Shown here: positions 1 to 5,606 of the stretch, in pieces
Position numbering within the stretch: the first letter of the stretch is position 1
Layout of the letters: each line of letters begins with the position of its first letter
Assembly (NCBI GenBank): GCA_029934695.1
Contig: JAOZLU010000425.1
Location: forward strand, 1 to 6,282
DNA: 6,282 bases
Direction of reading: 5' to 3'
From: Desulfobacterales bacterium
GTDB taxonomy: Bacteria > Desulfobacterota > Desulfobacteria > Desulfobacterales > 4be13
Translations under genes and position numbers: made by a program
The notes under the pieces: generated by a model
The model's database searches: none
The model's input: only the letters and a program-made list of their open reading frames with translations
Told to the model about the DNA's origin: nothing

Positions 1-692
1 AGACCAATGCTGTTGCAATAACCGAACTGGCTCATGCGCTGAAAGATTGCGGGTTTCTGAAGCGTTATGTTCATATATCATCGCCGGAGGTGTATGGCAC
101 CTGTACCGGAACTGTGCATGAAGATGCCCCGCTGAATCCCAGCACACCTTATGCCGCTTCCAAAGCCGCGGGTGATCTCTCTTTGTCTGCATTTGTCAAA
201 AATTATGATTTTCCGCTGGTGATGATTCGTTCCACAAATGTGTATGGCGCTTATCAGCAGTTGTTTAAGATTATTCCGAGATCGGTTATCTATATCAAAA
301 AGGGCAGGACCATAGAACTGCACGGCGGCGGACATGCGGTTAAGTCTTATATCCATATCCGAGATATTTCAAAGGGCGAACTGGCTGCCATGTTAAACGG
401 CAGGAGCGGAGAGATATACCATCTTTCGCCGGATAAGGGGATATCTGTCAGAGATGTTGTGAAGACTATCTGCGACAAGATGGGGATTGAATTTGGAAAA
501 GCCACAAAGACGGTTGAAGAGAGACTCGGTCAGGATGCCGCTTATGTGATTGATTCCGAAAAGGCCAGAAATGAGTTCGGATGGCAACCGGCAGTTTCTT
601 TTGAAGATGGTGTCGCAGGTGTTATCAGATGGATTGAGGAGAATTGGGAAGAAATTCAGAAAGAACCGTCGGAGTATATACATAAAATATGA
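1..692 (+). CDS. NAD-dependent epimerase/dehydratase (extended SDR), 5' partial
   Basis: This is the C-terminal part of a nucleotide-sugar epimerase or 4,6-dehydratase; the reading frame is open from base 3 and the N-terminus lies outside the window. About 229 residues are visible, against roughly 310-350 for the family. The frame contains ISSPEVYGT (bases 75-101), matching the conserved SSxxVYG strand. YAASK follows, with Tyr at 150-152 and Lys at 162-164, the catalytic YxxxK pair. Next comes RSTNVYGAYQ, the substrate-side motif typical of dTDP-glucose 4,6-dehydratase-like and UDP-sugar epimerase proteins. A GTG at 90 could be misread as a start, but it encodes the Val of EVYG, so it is internal. 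The missing N-terminus would carry the GxxGxxG NAD-binding loop. Known family role: cytoplasmic oxidation-reduction chemistry on the sugar of a nucleotide sugar. The exact substrate cannot be told. The stop overlaps the next gene by ATGA. Confidence 0.5.
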   Translation, partial: TNAVAITELAHALKDCGFLKRYVHISSPEVYGTCTGTVHEDAPLNPSTPYAASKAAGDLSLSAFVKNYDFPLVMIRSTNVYGAYQQLFKIIPRSVIYIKKGRTIELHGGGHAVKSYIHIRDISKGELAAMLNGRSGEIYHLSPDKGISVRDVVKTICDKMGIEFGKATKTVEERLGQDAAYVIDSEKARNEFGWQPAVSFEDGVAGVIRWIEENWEEIQKEPSEYIHKI

Positions 693-958
693 ATGACTTG
701 GAAATCGGATATATTGACAAAGCAATGACCAAAGCGATTTACGATGAGTTGGAAGACGGCAGCTTTTGCGGAAGAATTCCGCAATGTCCCGGTGTGATCG
801 CTTTCGGAGAAACGCTGTATCAATGCCGTAAAGAACTGAGAACCTCTATCGGGGGATGGATAACCGTAAAAACGAGACATGGTGATAAAATACCGGCAAC
901 AGACGGTGTCAATCCGAATAAAAGGGAACCCCTTTATGAAGCGGCAGTTGTTTTATGA
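689..958 (+). CDS. hicB: HicB-like antitoxin
   Basis: This 89-residue protein has the HicB pattern: a small beta strand region with LEDGSFCGRIPQCPGV (residues 21-36), then GETLYQCRKEL (40-50) and IGGWI (54-58), ending the core with IP (68-69). HicB antitoxins adopt a partial RNase H-like fold and neutralise HicA; many add a C-terminal helix-turn-helix or ribbon-helix-helix domain. Here only about 20 residues follow the core, so no DNA-binding domain is evident and autoregulation through this protein is doubtful. The start ATG overlaps the stop of the SDR gene (ATGA, 689-692). The only nearby Shine-Dalgarno-like sequence is a GGAG about 14 bases upstream, so translation is probably coupled. 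The gene precedes the toxin gene, the reverse of the classical hicA-hicB order, though that inverted order is known. An orphan HicB-like protein of another function is possible but less likely given the adjacent HicA. Confidence 0.5.
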   Translation: MNDLEIGYIDKAMTKAIYDELEDGSFCGRIPQCPGVIAFGETLYQCRKELRTSIGGWITVKTRHGDKIPATDGVNPNKREPLYEAAVVL

Positions 959-1185
959 CAAAATGGTCTCCGTGTAAGCGGAAAGATTTCATAAAAAAAT
1001 TGAAGAAACTCGGTTTTGACTCACCTGAAGCGGGCGGACGGCATTTCTATATGCGGTATGGCACATACACGCTTACATTGCCAAGCAACAAAGAGTATTC
1101 AGTTCCCCAGATAAAAATGCTTCTTAATGAGATTGAAAGCGGAACAGATAAAAAAATATCCATTGATGAATGGAATAATTTGTAG
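955..1185 (+). CDS. hicA: HicA-like mRNA interferase toxin
   Basis: This 76-residue protein matches the HicA (YcfA-like) family, which has a double-stranded RNA-binding-like fold and cleaves mRNA. The pattern seen is KRKDFIKKLKKLGF near the N-terminus, then GGRHFYM (residues 27-33) and a basic strand ending in the S-V-P-Q-I-K-M-L-L-N-E-I helix (49-60). His30 lies where HicA proteins have the catalytic His of their G-S-H motif; here the residue before it is Arg rather than Ser. The C-terminal tail (61-76, KKISIDEWNNL) is slightly longer than in the smallest family members. The start overlaps the HicB stop (ATGA, 955-958), so the two are co-translated. The gene ends 18 bases before the transketolase start, leaving no room for an ordinary promoter or terminator. 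Toxin activity is inferred from the family. Confidence 0.5.
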   Translation: MTKWSPCKRKDFIKKLKKLGFDSPEAGGRHFYMRYGTYTLTLPSNKEYSVPQIKMLLNEIESGTDKKISIDEWNNL

Positions 1186-1203
1186 AAAAATGTTTGAAAA
1201 AGC

Positions 1204-2028
1204 ATGATGAACTATACAATTTCTGAATTGGAGTCCATTGCAAAAAGTATTCGGGGCAAGATTGTCGAAATGTCCCACAAGAGCCGGGCAGCCCATTTGG
1301 GTTCCTCCCTTTCCTGTGTGGATATTCTCGTTGCCGCGTATTGGGCCGCCCTTTCAGTTGATCCGAAGAAACCGTCCGATCCCGTTCGGGACAGATTTAT
1401 CCTGAGCAAAGGTCATGCCGCATCAGCGATCTTTGCCACATTGGCATTTAAGGGGTTTTTCCCAAAAGACCTTCTTGACTCGTATGCCACTGCCGGAAGT
1501 TGCCTGGAAGAACATCCCGGTCCCCGATGTGTGCCCGGACTGGAAGCGGCAACAGGTTCCCTGGGCCACGGTCTTTCAATAGGTATCGGCATGGCACTGA
1601 GCGGTCGTATTCAGAGGCGGTCATACCGGGTCTTTGCACTGCTCAGTGACGGTGAATGCAACGAGGGGTCGGTTTGGGAAGCCGCCATGTTTGCAGCGGC
1701 TCATTCTCTTGAGAATGTTGTCGCAATTGTGGATTTTAACAAATGGCAGGCAACGGGCAGGAGCTGTGAGGTGATGGCATTACAGCCGCTTAAAGACAAG
1801 TGGGAGGCTTTCGGCTGGAGTGCTTATGAAACTGACGGCCATGATATGAATGAACTGGTCAGAATTCTAACAAATATCCCTGACGGATCAGGAAAGCCGG
1901 TTGCCGTTGTCGCACATACGATAAAAGGCAAGGGTGTCTCCTTCATGGAAGATGACAATAACTGGCATTACCGAATTCCGACTCAGGAAGAAGTGGTGAT
2001 GGCCAAAAAAGAACTGGGGCTGATATGA
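1204..2028 (+). CDS. transketolase, N-terminal (thiamine diphosphate-binding) subunit
   Basis: This 274-residue protein corresponds to the N-terminal half of transketolase, encoded as a separate subunit. Visible family signatures are HLGSSLS (31-37), LSKGHAASA (67-75), TGSLGHGLS (117-125), the diphosphate/Mg2+ motif SDGECNEG (148-155) continuing to Asn179 in VDFNKWQ, DGHD (211-214) and HTIKGKGV (238-245). Transketolase transfers a two-carbon ketol group between sugar phosphates using thiamine diphosphate; the active site forms between this half and the C-terminal half encoded next. The usual GDG of the cofactor motif is SDG here, with the metal-binding acidic residue and Asn kept. Tandem ATG codons occur at 1204 and 1207; an in-frame stop at 1195-1197 excludes an earlier start. 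No clear Shine-Dalgarno precedes either. Its place in a polysaccharide cluster argues for a specialised sugar-synthesis role rather than housekeeping pentose phosphate metabolism, but this is inferred. Confidence 0.5.
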   Translation: MMNYTISELESIAKSIRGKIVEMSHKSRAAHLGSSLSCVDILVAAYWAALSVDPKKPSDPVRDRFILSKGHAASAIFATLAFKGFFPKDLLDSYATAGSCLEEHPGPRCVPGLEAATGSLGHGLSIGIGMALSGRIQRRSYRVFALLSDGECNEGSVWEAAMFAAAHSLENVVAIVDFNKWQATGRSCEVMALQPLKDKWEAFGWSAYETDGHDMNELVRILTNIPDGSGKPVAVVAHTIKGKGVSFMEDDNNWHYRIPTQEEVVMAKKELGLI

Positions 2029-2948
2029 GAAACGCGCTTGCTGCCGAAATTGTTGCACTGGCTCAGGAAGACAGCCGTACGGTTCTTCTGTCCGGGGATA
2101 TCGGAAACCGTCTTTTTGACGGGTTTAAAAAACGCTTTCCAGACCGGTTTTTTAACTGCGGCGTGGCAGAAGCCAATATGACAAGTATGGCCGCGGGAAT
2201 GGCAATGTGCGGTCTTCGGCCGATCACTTACACCATTACCCCGTTCAATACCACCCGATGCCTTGAGCAGATCCGGGTGGATGTCTGTTATCATAATCTT
2301 CCGGTTATCATTGTGGGGGGGGGGGCAGGTCTTTCTTATGCGGGACTGGGGGGAACGCACCATGCGTGTGAGGATATCGCCCTGCTTCGCGTGCTTCCGA
2401 ATATGAATATCGTCTGCCCGGGTGATGCTGTGGAAGTCCGGCTTGCTCTGAGAGCCGCTCTCAGAAATGACAGTCCGGTATATCTGCGCCTGGGGAAGAA
2501 GAATGAGCCGGTCGTTCACAAAGAAGACCCTCCTTTTGAAATCGGGAAAGGGATAACGGTTGTCAAAGGCACAGATGTCTGTCTCCTGAGTACGGGGAAT
2601 CTTCTTCCAATCGCTGTTGACGCTGCCTCTCTGCTGGAAGAGCAAGGCGTTTCAACTCAGGTGGTCAGCTTTCATACAGTTAAACCTTTGGATACAGGGT
2701 TGCTTACAGAAGCGTTTGAAACATTTCAGATGGTAGCCACCGTGGAAGAGCATAGCCTTCTGGGCGGTCTTGGAGGCAGTGTCGCTGAATGGCTTTCGGA
2801 TCAGCCCCGGGGAAAGAGCAGGCTGTGCCGTTTCGGAACGCCTGACAGCTTTGTTCACAGATCAGGAGATCAGGAAAATGCCCGTAAAATGGTGGGGCTG
2901 ACACCGGAAAACATTTGCGGGGAAATTATCAGGGTGTTCAATGAATGA
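2025..2948 (+). CDS. transketolase, C-terminal (pyrimidine-binding) subunit
   Basis: This 307-residue protein is the partner of the preceding subunit. It carries the pyrimidine-binding domain and then the C-terminal transketolase domain. Seen in order: SGDIGNR (23-29), NCGVAEANMTSMAAGMA (44-60) with Glu49 in the position of the conserved glutamate that activates thiamine diphosphate, the GGGAGLSYAGLGGTHH loop (98-113), EDIALLRVLPNM (116-127), and a C-terminal domain with LLSTGN (187-192), VVSFHTVKPLD (213-223) and VEEHSLLGGLGG (240-251). Length and order match split transketolases and 1-deoxyxylulose-5-phosphate synthase-like subunits, and the adjoining N-subunit favours transketolase. The ATG overlaps the upstream stop (ATGA), which suits equal production of both subunits. 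The Gly98-Gly100 codons lie in an uninterrupted run of 11 G, so a one-base slip would truncate the protein about one third of the way through. Confidence 0.5.
   Translation: MRNALAAEIVALAQEDSRTVLLSGDIGNRLFDGFKKRFPDRFFNCGVAEANMTSMAAGMAMCGLRPITYTITPFNTTRCLEQIRVDVCYHNLPVIIVGGGAGLSYAGLGGTHHACEDIALLRVLPNMNIVCPGDAVEVRLALRAALRNDSPVYLRLGKKNEPVVHKEDPPFEIGKGITVVKGTDVCLLSTGNLLPIAVDAASLLEEQGVSTQVVSFHTVKPLDTGLLTEAFETFQMVATVEEHSLLGGLGGSVAEWLSDQPRGKSRLCRFGTPDSFVHRSGDQENARKMVGLTPENICGEIIRVFNE
2315..2325 (+). repeat. 11-G homopolymer inside the transketolase C-subunit gene
   Basis: Eleven consecutive G occur within codons for Val97-Gly-Gly-Gly-Ala101. In the length shown the frame stays open to the natural stop. 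One extra G gives a TGA at 2369-2371; one G fewer gives a TGA at 2404-2406 (coordinates as in this window). Poly-G tracts of this size in surface-glycan genes are known slippage switches in Campylobacter, Helicobacter and Neisseria. Whether this one varies is not shown by one sequence. A shorter run of six G lies at 2348-2353. Confidence 0.5.
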
Positions 2949-3579
2949 TCTGTCACAACTTCGTATCGGAGTTGACTTTGATAATACCATCATCTGTTAT
3001 GACGGGATTTTTCATAAGGTCGCTCTGGAAAAAAAGCTGATCCCTTTGGAAGTGCCGGCCGGCAAAGGGCAGATTCGGGATTATTTGCGGAAGATCGGGA
3101 AAGAGGATGAATGGACAAAGATGCAGGGGCATGTTTACGGAACCCGTCTGAAGGATGCAGCGCCTTTTCCCGGAGCCACTGAATTTTTTTTATACTGTAA
3201 GCAACAAGATATATCTGTGTATATTGTCAGTCATAAGACGCGTTATCCTTATATGGGACCGCAATATGACCTTCACGCCGCGGCTTATGAATGGCTGGAA
3301 TTTCAGGGCTTTTTTGATCCCGATGAAATCGGGCTGTCGGATGAAGATGTTTTTTTTGAGCTGACAAAAGCGGAAAAACTTAGAAGAATTGCTGATTTGG
3401 AATGCACCCATTTCATTGATGATTTGCCGGAATTTCTTTGTGAGGCAGATTTCCCGGGTTTCACGGACCGGATTCTGTTTGATCCGAATAACCAGCATCC
3501 TTCAGGTTCTGATTATCCTCGTAAGACTTCATGGGAAGAGATTCAGGGATTATTCAAGCCAGGGGATAAAGGTTCGTGA
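2941..3579 (+). CDS. HAD-superfamily hydrolase, probable sugar-phosphate phosphatase
   Basis: This 212-residue protein shows the four HAD motifs. Motif I is VDFDNT (11-16), with Asp12 as the expected nucleophile and Asp14 as the general acid/base. Motif II is IVSHK (95-99), with Ser97. Motif III is probably Lys143 or Lys146 in the TKAEKLRRI stretch. Motif IV is FIDDLPE (158-164), with Asp160/Asp161 for Mg2+. About 80 residues lie between motifs I and II, enough for a small helical (C1-type) cap that would enclose a small substrate. HAD enzymes of this size hydrolyse phosphate monoesters in the cytoplasm. The start overlaps the end of the transketolase subunit by 8 bases and has AGGG at 2931-2934 as a possible ribosome binding site. 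Its place between transketolase and a kinase suggests dephosphorylation of a sugar-phosphate intermediate; the substrate is unknown and a nucleotidase is an alternative. Confidence 0.5.
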   Translation: MNDLSQLRIGVDFDNTIICYDGIFHKVALEKKLIPLEVPAGKGQIRDYLRKIGKEDEWTKMQGHVYGTRLKDAAPFPGATEFFLYCKQQDISVYIVSHKTRYPYMGPQYDLHAAAYEWLEFQGFFDPDEIGLSDEDVFFELTKAEKLRRIADLECTHFIDDLPEFLCEADFPGFTDRILFDPNNQHPSGSDYPRKTSWEEIQGLFKPGDKGS

Positions 3580-4634
3580 CACAGCCTGTTATTTATTCGG
3601 AAACTGAGAAAGAGATTCTCTTTCCGGCAAGGGATCTGATCGCAAAGGCAGGTCTGGAAGGAGAGTTTTCCCTGATCCGGCTGGCCGGAGGGAAAAATAA
3701 CCGTGTATTTCAATTGAAAGGAAAGGGGCGTTCCTATCTTCTGAAGTCGTATTTCCGGCATGAGCATGATCCTCGTGACAGACTGGAAACGGAATACGCG
3801 TTTGTTTCTTTTGCCTGGAATTGCGGAATTCAGGCTGTGCCCAGACCCGTTGCGTCTGATCAGGTTCATGGGCTGGGTTTGTATGAATTTGTTGAGGGAA
3901 GAAAGCTTTGTCCTGATGAAATCAGAGAAGATCATATAAGACAGGCCATCCGATTTTATATTGCCTTGAATGAAAAAAAAGACTGTTCTGAGGCTCATCA
4001 GCTTCCCATTGCTTCGGAGGCATGTTTTTCCATACATGATCACCTTGATTGTGTTGAGGGCAGATTAAGACGATTAAAAGCCATTGAGATTGCTGATGAA
4101 GTCACTGAGAGGGCCGGAAATTTTATTGAAAACAGACTGGTTCCGGCGTGGGCAAAAATAAAGGATGAGGTTTTCAGGAAAGGGGAAAATCTGTGCTTGA
4201 AGGCAAATCAGCCCATATCCGGTAAAGAAAGGTGTCTTTCGCCGTCTGATTTCGGTTTTCACAACGCGCTTTTGGAAAAGGACGGGCAGGTTCGTTTTAT
4301 AGATTTTGAATACGCCGGCTGGGATGATCCGGCAAAAATGGTGTGTGATTTTTTCTGCCAGCCGGCCGTTCCGGTTGCTTCTGACTTCTTTTCTCTGTTT
4401 GAAGCCGAAGTTTTGAAGCATTCCCTGAATCCGGAAGTATTACGGCAAAGGTTCCGTCTGCTTTTTCCAGTGTATCAGATGAAATGGTGCTGCATTATGC
4501 TGAATGATTTCCTGGCGGTCGGAGATAAGCGGCGTGGTTTTGCATGGCATACCGCGCATGAAGACCGGAAGAAAATACAGCTGGGAAAAGCGCAGGTGTA
4601 TTTTCAAGAATTCTGCAGAACAGGACAGTTTTAA
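3576..4634 (+). CDS. phosphotransferase of the aminoglycoside phosphotransferase/choline kinase fold
   Basis: This 352-residue kinase-like protein starts with GTG, overlapping the HAD stop as GTGA (3576-3579), with a G-rich Shine-Dalgarno-like AGGGG about 10 bases upstream. N-lobe signs are the LAGGKNNRVFQL loop (36-47), a candidate ATP-binding Lys57 in YLLKSYF and a Glu in RLETEYAF (69-76). In the C-lobe, LSPSDFGFHNALL (221-233) is the catalytic loop, with Asp225 and Asn230; the family usually has HGDxxxxN, and here Ser replaces the His two residues before Asp. FIDFEYAGWDDP (241-252) supplies the metal-binding Asp243 and the family's typical E-x-A/S-x-x-D continuation. Such enzymes transfer phosphate from ATP to hydroxyls of small molecules. 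In this cluster a sugar or alditol is the likely acceptor, and antibiotic resistance is unlikely. It is the last gene of the overlapping 1204-4634 run. The exact substrate is not recognisable. Confidence 0.5.
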   Translation: MTQPVIYSETEKEILFPARDLIAKAGLEGEFSLIRLAGGKNNRVFQLKGKGRSYLLKSYFRHEHDPRDRLETEYAFVSFAWNCGIQAVPRPVASDQVHGLGLYEFVEGRKLCPDEIREDHIRQAIRFYIALNEKKDCSEAHQLPIASEACFSIHDHLDCVEGRLRRLKAIEIADEVTERAGNFIENRLVPAWAKIKDEVFRKGENLCLKANQPISGKERCLSPSDFGFHNALLEKDGQVRFIDFEYAGWDDPAKMVCDFFCQPAVPVASDFFSLFEAEVLKHSLNPEVLRQRFRLLFPVYQMKWCCIMLNDFLAVGDKRRGFAWHTAHEDRKKIQLGKAQVYFQEFCRTGQF

Positions 4635-4661
4635 AGGAAAAAGAAGATTGTCCCGGTTTTT

Positions 4662-4683
4662 AGTTCCGCCTTTAGGCGGTGCT
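4662..4683. repeat. short palindromic hairpin in the spacer after the kinase gene
   Basis: CCGCC-TTTA-GGCGG (4666-4679) forms a perfect 5-bp GC stem with a 4-base loop. It can be extended through one mismatch and one G-U pair to about 9 positions (4662-4670 with 4675-4683). It lies 31 bases after the kinase stop, where a terminator could be, but no T-run follows on either strand, so an intrinsic terminator is not supported. It may be a small dispersed palindrome or an mRNA-stabilising hairpin. Confidence 0.5.
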
Positions 4684-4690
4684 GCACAAG

Positions 4691-4713
4691 CTGAAGATGC
4701 CAAGTTGCTTCAG
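4691..4713. other. second short inverted repeat in the kinase-vapB spacer
   Basis: CTGAAG (4691-4696) and CTTCAG (4708-4713) are perfect 6-bp inverted arms around an 11-base loop, between the GC hairpin and the antitoxin start. Its position would suit an operator for the TA pair or part of the same palindromic element. Arms this short can arise by chance, so support is weak. No convincing -35/-10 promoter was found in the 120-base spacer. Confidence 0.5.
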
Positions 4714-4742
4714 AAAATTATGCCCGGCACTTCACAATGCAT

Positions 4743-4748
4743 AAGGAG
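4743..4748 (+). promoter_or_regulatory. ribosome binding site of the VapB-like gene
   Basis: AAGGAG lies six bases before the ATG at 4755. It is one of the two best Shine-Dalgarno matches in the window and fixes this start. It indicates that the TA pair is translated independently of the upstream overlapping operon. Confidence 0.5.
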
Positions 4749-4754
4749 TGAAAT

Positions 4755-4979
4755 ATGACGACATTATCACAAAACATCCTTGATCTTTCGGACCTGCCTG
4801 ACATGGCCAAAACAGAACTGATGAGTTTTTATGAGTTTTTGGTTTATAAGTATAACCTTGTCTCAGCAGATGAAAAAAGACAGAACACCCACAAAACACG
4901 TTTTGCCCGTTTCCTGGCCGAGCCTGTTCGTGTAACTCATTGGAAAAAGTATTCCAGAGAGGAATTACATGAAAGATAG
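4755..4979 (+). CDS. VapB-like / DUF2281-type antitoxin
   Basis: This is a 74-residue protein directly upstream of, and overlapping by 11 bases, a PIN-domain toxin gene. It resembles short antitoxins of the DUF2281 type: an N-terminal acidic helix region ending in MSFYEFLVYKY (23-33), a charged linker (SADEKRQNTHKTR), then RFARFLAEPVRV (49-60) and a terminal SREELHER helix. DUF2281 proteins typically have a FxxFL core followed by a variable toxin-binding tail. No complete AbrB or ribbon-helix-helix DNA-binding domain is obvious. The start is well supported by an AAGGAG ribosome binding site. Role inferred from position: it binds and silences the PIN toxin, probably through its C-terminal half. 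Family assignment rests on pattern and neighbourhood, so it is less certain than the toxin. Confidence 0.5.
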   Translation: MTTLSQNILDLSDLPDMAKTELMSFYEFLVYKYNLVSADEKRQNTHKTRFARFLAEPVRVTHWKKYSREELHER

Positions 4980-5394
4980 ACCGTTTTTTACAGACACCAA
5001 TATATTTGTTTACGCCAAACTGGAACATGAGCAGAACAGAATAAAGAAGCGGTATGCCCGGAAGCTTCTTGAATCTCTGAAGGGACAGATTATCGTCAGC
5101 ACCCAGGTTCTTAATGAGTTTTCCAATGTTCTGATAAGACACAAAATTGATGATGAGAAGATTCAGGACTTGGTTGGGGCTATTGCTGAGGAGTGTGATA
5201 TCTGCCCGGTCGATCTGAAAACCGTTGAAAAGGCATGGCATATCAGAATCAAATGTCAGTTTTCATATTGGGACAGCCTGATTGTCGCTTCTGCTCTGGG
5301 AATGAACTGTTCTGTTTTATATACAGAAGACCTTCAGCATAATCAGATCATAGAGGAAAAACTGAAAATTATTAATCCGTTTGAAGGAGTCTGA
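4969..5394 (+). CDS. vapC: PIN-domain ribonuclease toxin, VapC-like
   Basis: This 141-residue protein fits a complete PIN domain. The four acidic positions that bind Mg2+/Mn2+ are visible: Asp9 in FFTDTNIFVYA (6-16), Glu50 in STQVLNEFSNVL (44-55), Asp102 in YWDSLIVASAL (100-110) and Asp121 in LYTEDLQHNQ (117-126). VapC toxins cut tRNA or rRNA at defined sites and are held inactive by the cognate antitoxin. The length is usual for the family and nothing appears truncated, so an active nuclease is plausible. The ATG lies inside the antitoxin gene, 11 bases before its stop, with GAGGA at about 4958-4963 as a ribosome binding site. The RNA target cannot be predicted. It is the second complete TA pair within about 4.5 kb. 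Confidence 0.5.
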   Translation: MKDRPFFTDTNIFVYAKLEHEQNRIKKRYARKLLESLKGQIIVSTQVLNEFSNVLIRHKIDDEKIQDLVGAIAEECDICPVDLKTVEKAWHIRIKCQFSYWDSLIVASALGMNCSVLYTEDLQHNQIIEEKLKIINPFEGV

Positions 5395-5411
5395 CACACA
5401 GGTTCTTCCGG

Positions 5412-5428
5412 GGTTTAAAAAGTAAACC
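5412..5428. other. small hairpin after the VapC-like gene
   Basis: GGTTTA (5412-5417) and TAAACC (5423-5428) form a 6-bp stem around a 5-base loop, 18 bases after the toxin stop. The stem is AT-rich and not followed by a T-run, so it is at best a weak terminator. The rest of 5429-5516 shows no gene or clear signal. Confidence 0.5.
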
Positions 5429-5516
5429 ACAAGGCAAATGAACCGGACAAATAATACTTCAAATCTCAAAAACGGCCCGACTTCCCTGTCAGTTTCATGT
5501 AACATCACTGGTTCTG

Positions 5517-5606
5517 ACGGATTTTGTGGTTCCGAAATATGACAGCGGATCGGAGGATGAAACGGATTTTCCCGGTCCGGAACATGACGGAAACATGACG
5601 GCGGAT
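5517..5606. repeat. two imperfect direct repeat copies (34 and 45 bp) with an internal 11-bp duplication
   Basis: Copy A (5517-5550) and copy B (5562-5606) both begin with ACGGATTTT (9/9), diverge for about five bases, share TCCG[A/G]AA[T/C]ATGAC (11/13) and end in GCGGAT. Copy B is longer because AACATGACGG is repeated in tandem (5581-5590 and 5592-5601). The two copies start 45 bases apart. The motif CGGAT recurs at 5518, 5546, 5563, 5602 and 5627. This could be a repeated protein-binding site or a small repetitive element; nothing in it looks coding. Confidence 0.5.

Noticed and set aside
90..692. Complete 200-residue protein starting at GTG 90
   Set aside because: The GTG is the Val of the conserved EVYG motif, and the frame stays open with family-like residues back to base 3, so the gene is truncated by the window edge.
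1983..2645. 220-residue minus-strand ORF
   Set aside because: It lies opposite the well-supported transketolase C-subunit gene and its translation shows no domain pattern.
3543..4043. 166-residue minus-strand ORF
   Set aside because: It is antisense to the HAD and kinase genes, whose motifs are clear, and has no recognisable motif itself.
3576..4634. Antibiotic resistance aminoglycoside phosphotransferase
   Set aside because: Only the fold-level motifs match; the catalytic loop is atypical and the gene is overlapped into a sugar-metabolism operon.
4662..4683. Intrinsic terminator after the kinase gene
   Set aside because: The GC hairpin is not followed by a T-run on either strand.
4504..4758. 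84-residue + strand ORF overlapping the kinase end and spacer
   Set aside because: More than half lies in another frame of the kinase gene, it has no ribosome binding site, and the remainder reads through hairpins.
4732..5241. 169-residue minus-strand ORF
   Set aside because: It is antisense to the VapBC-type pair; its Cys/Phe-rich composition is typical of an out-of-frame reading.
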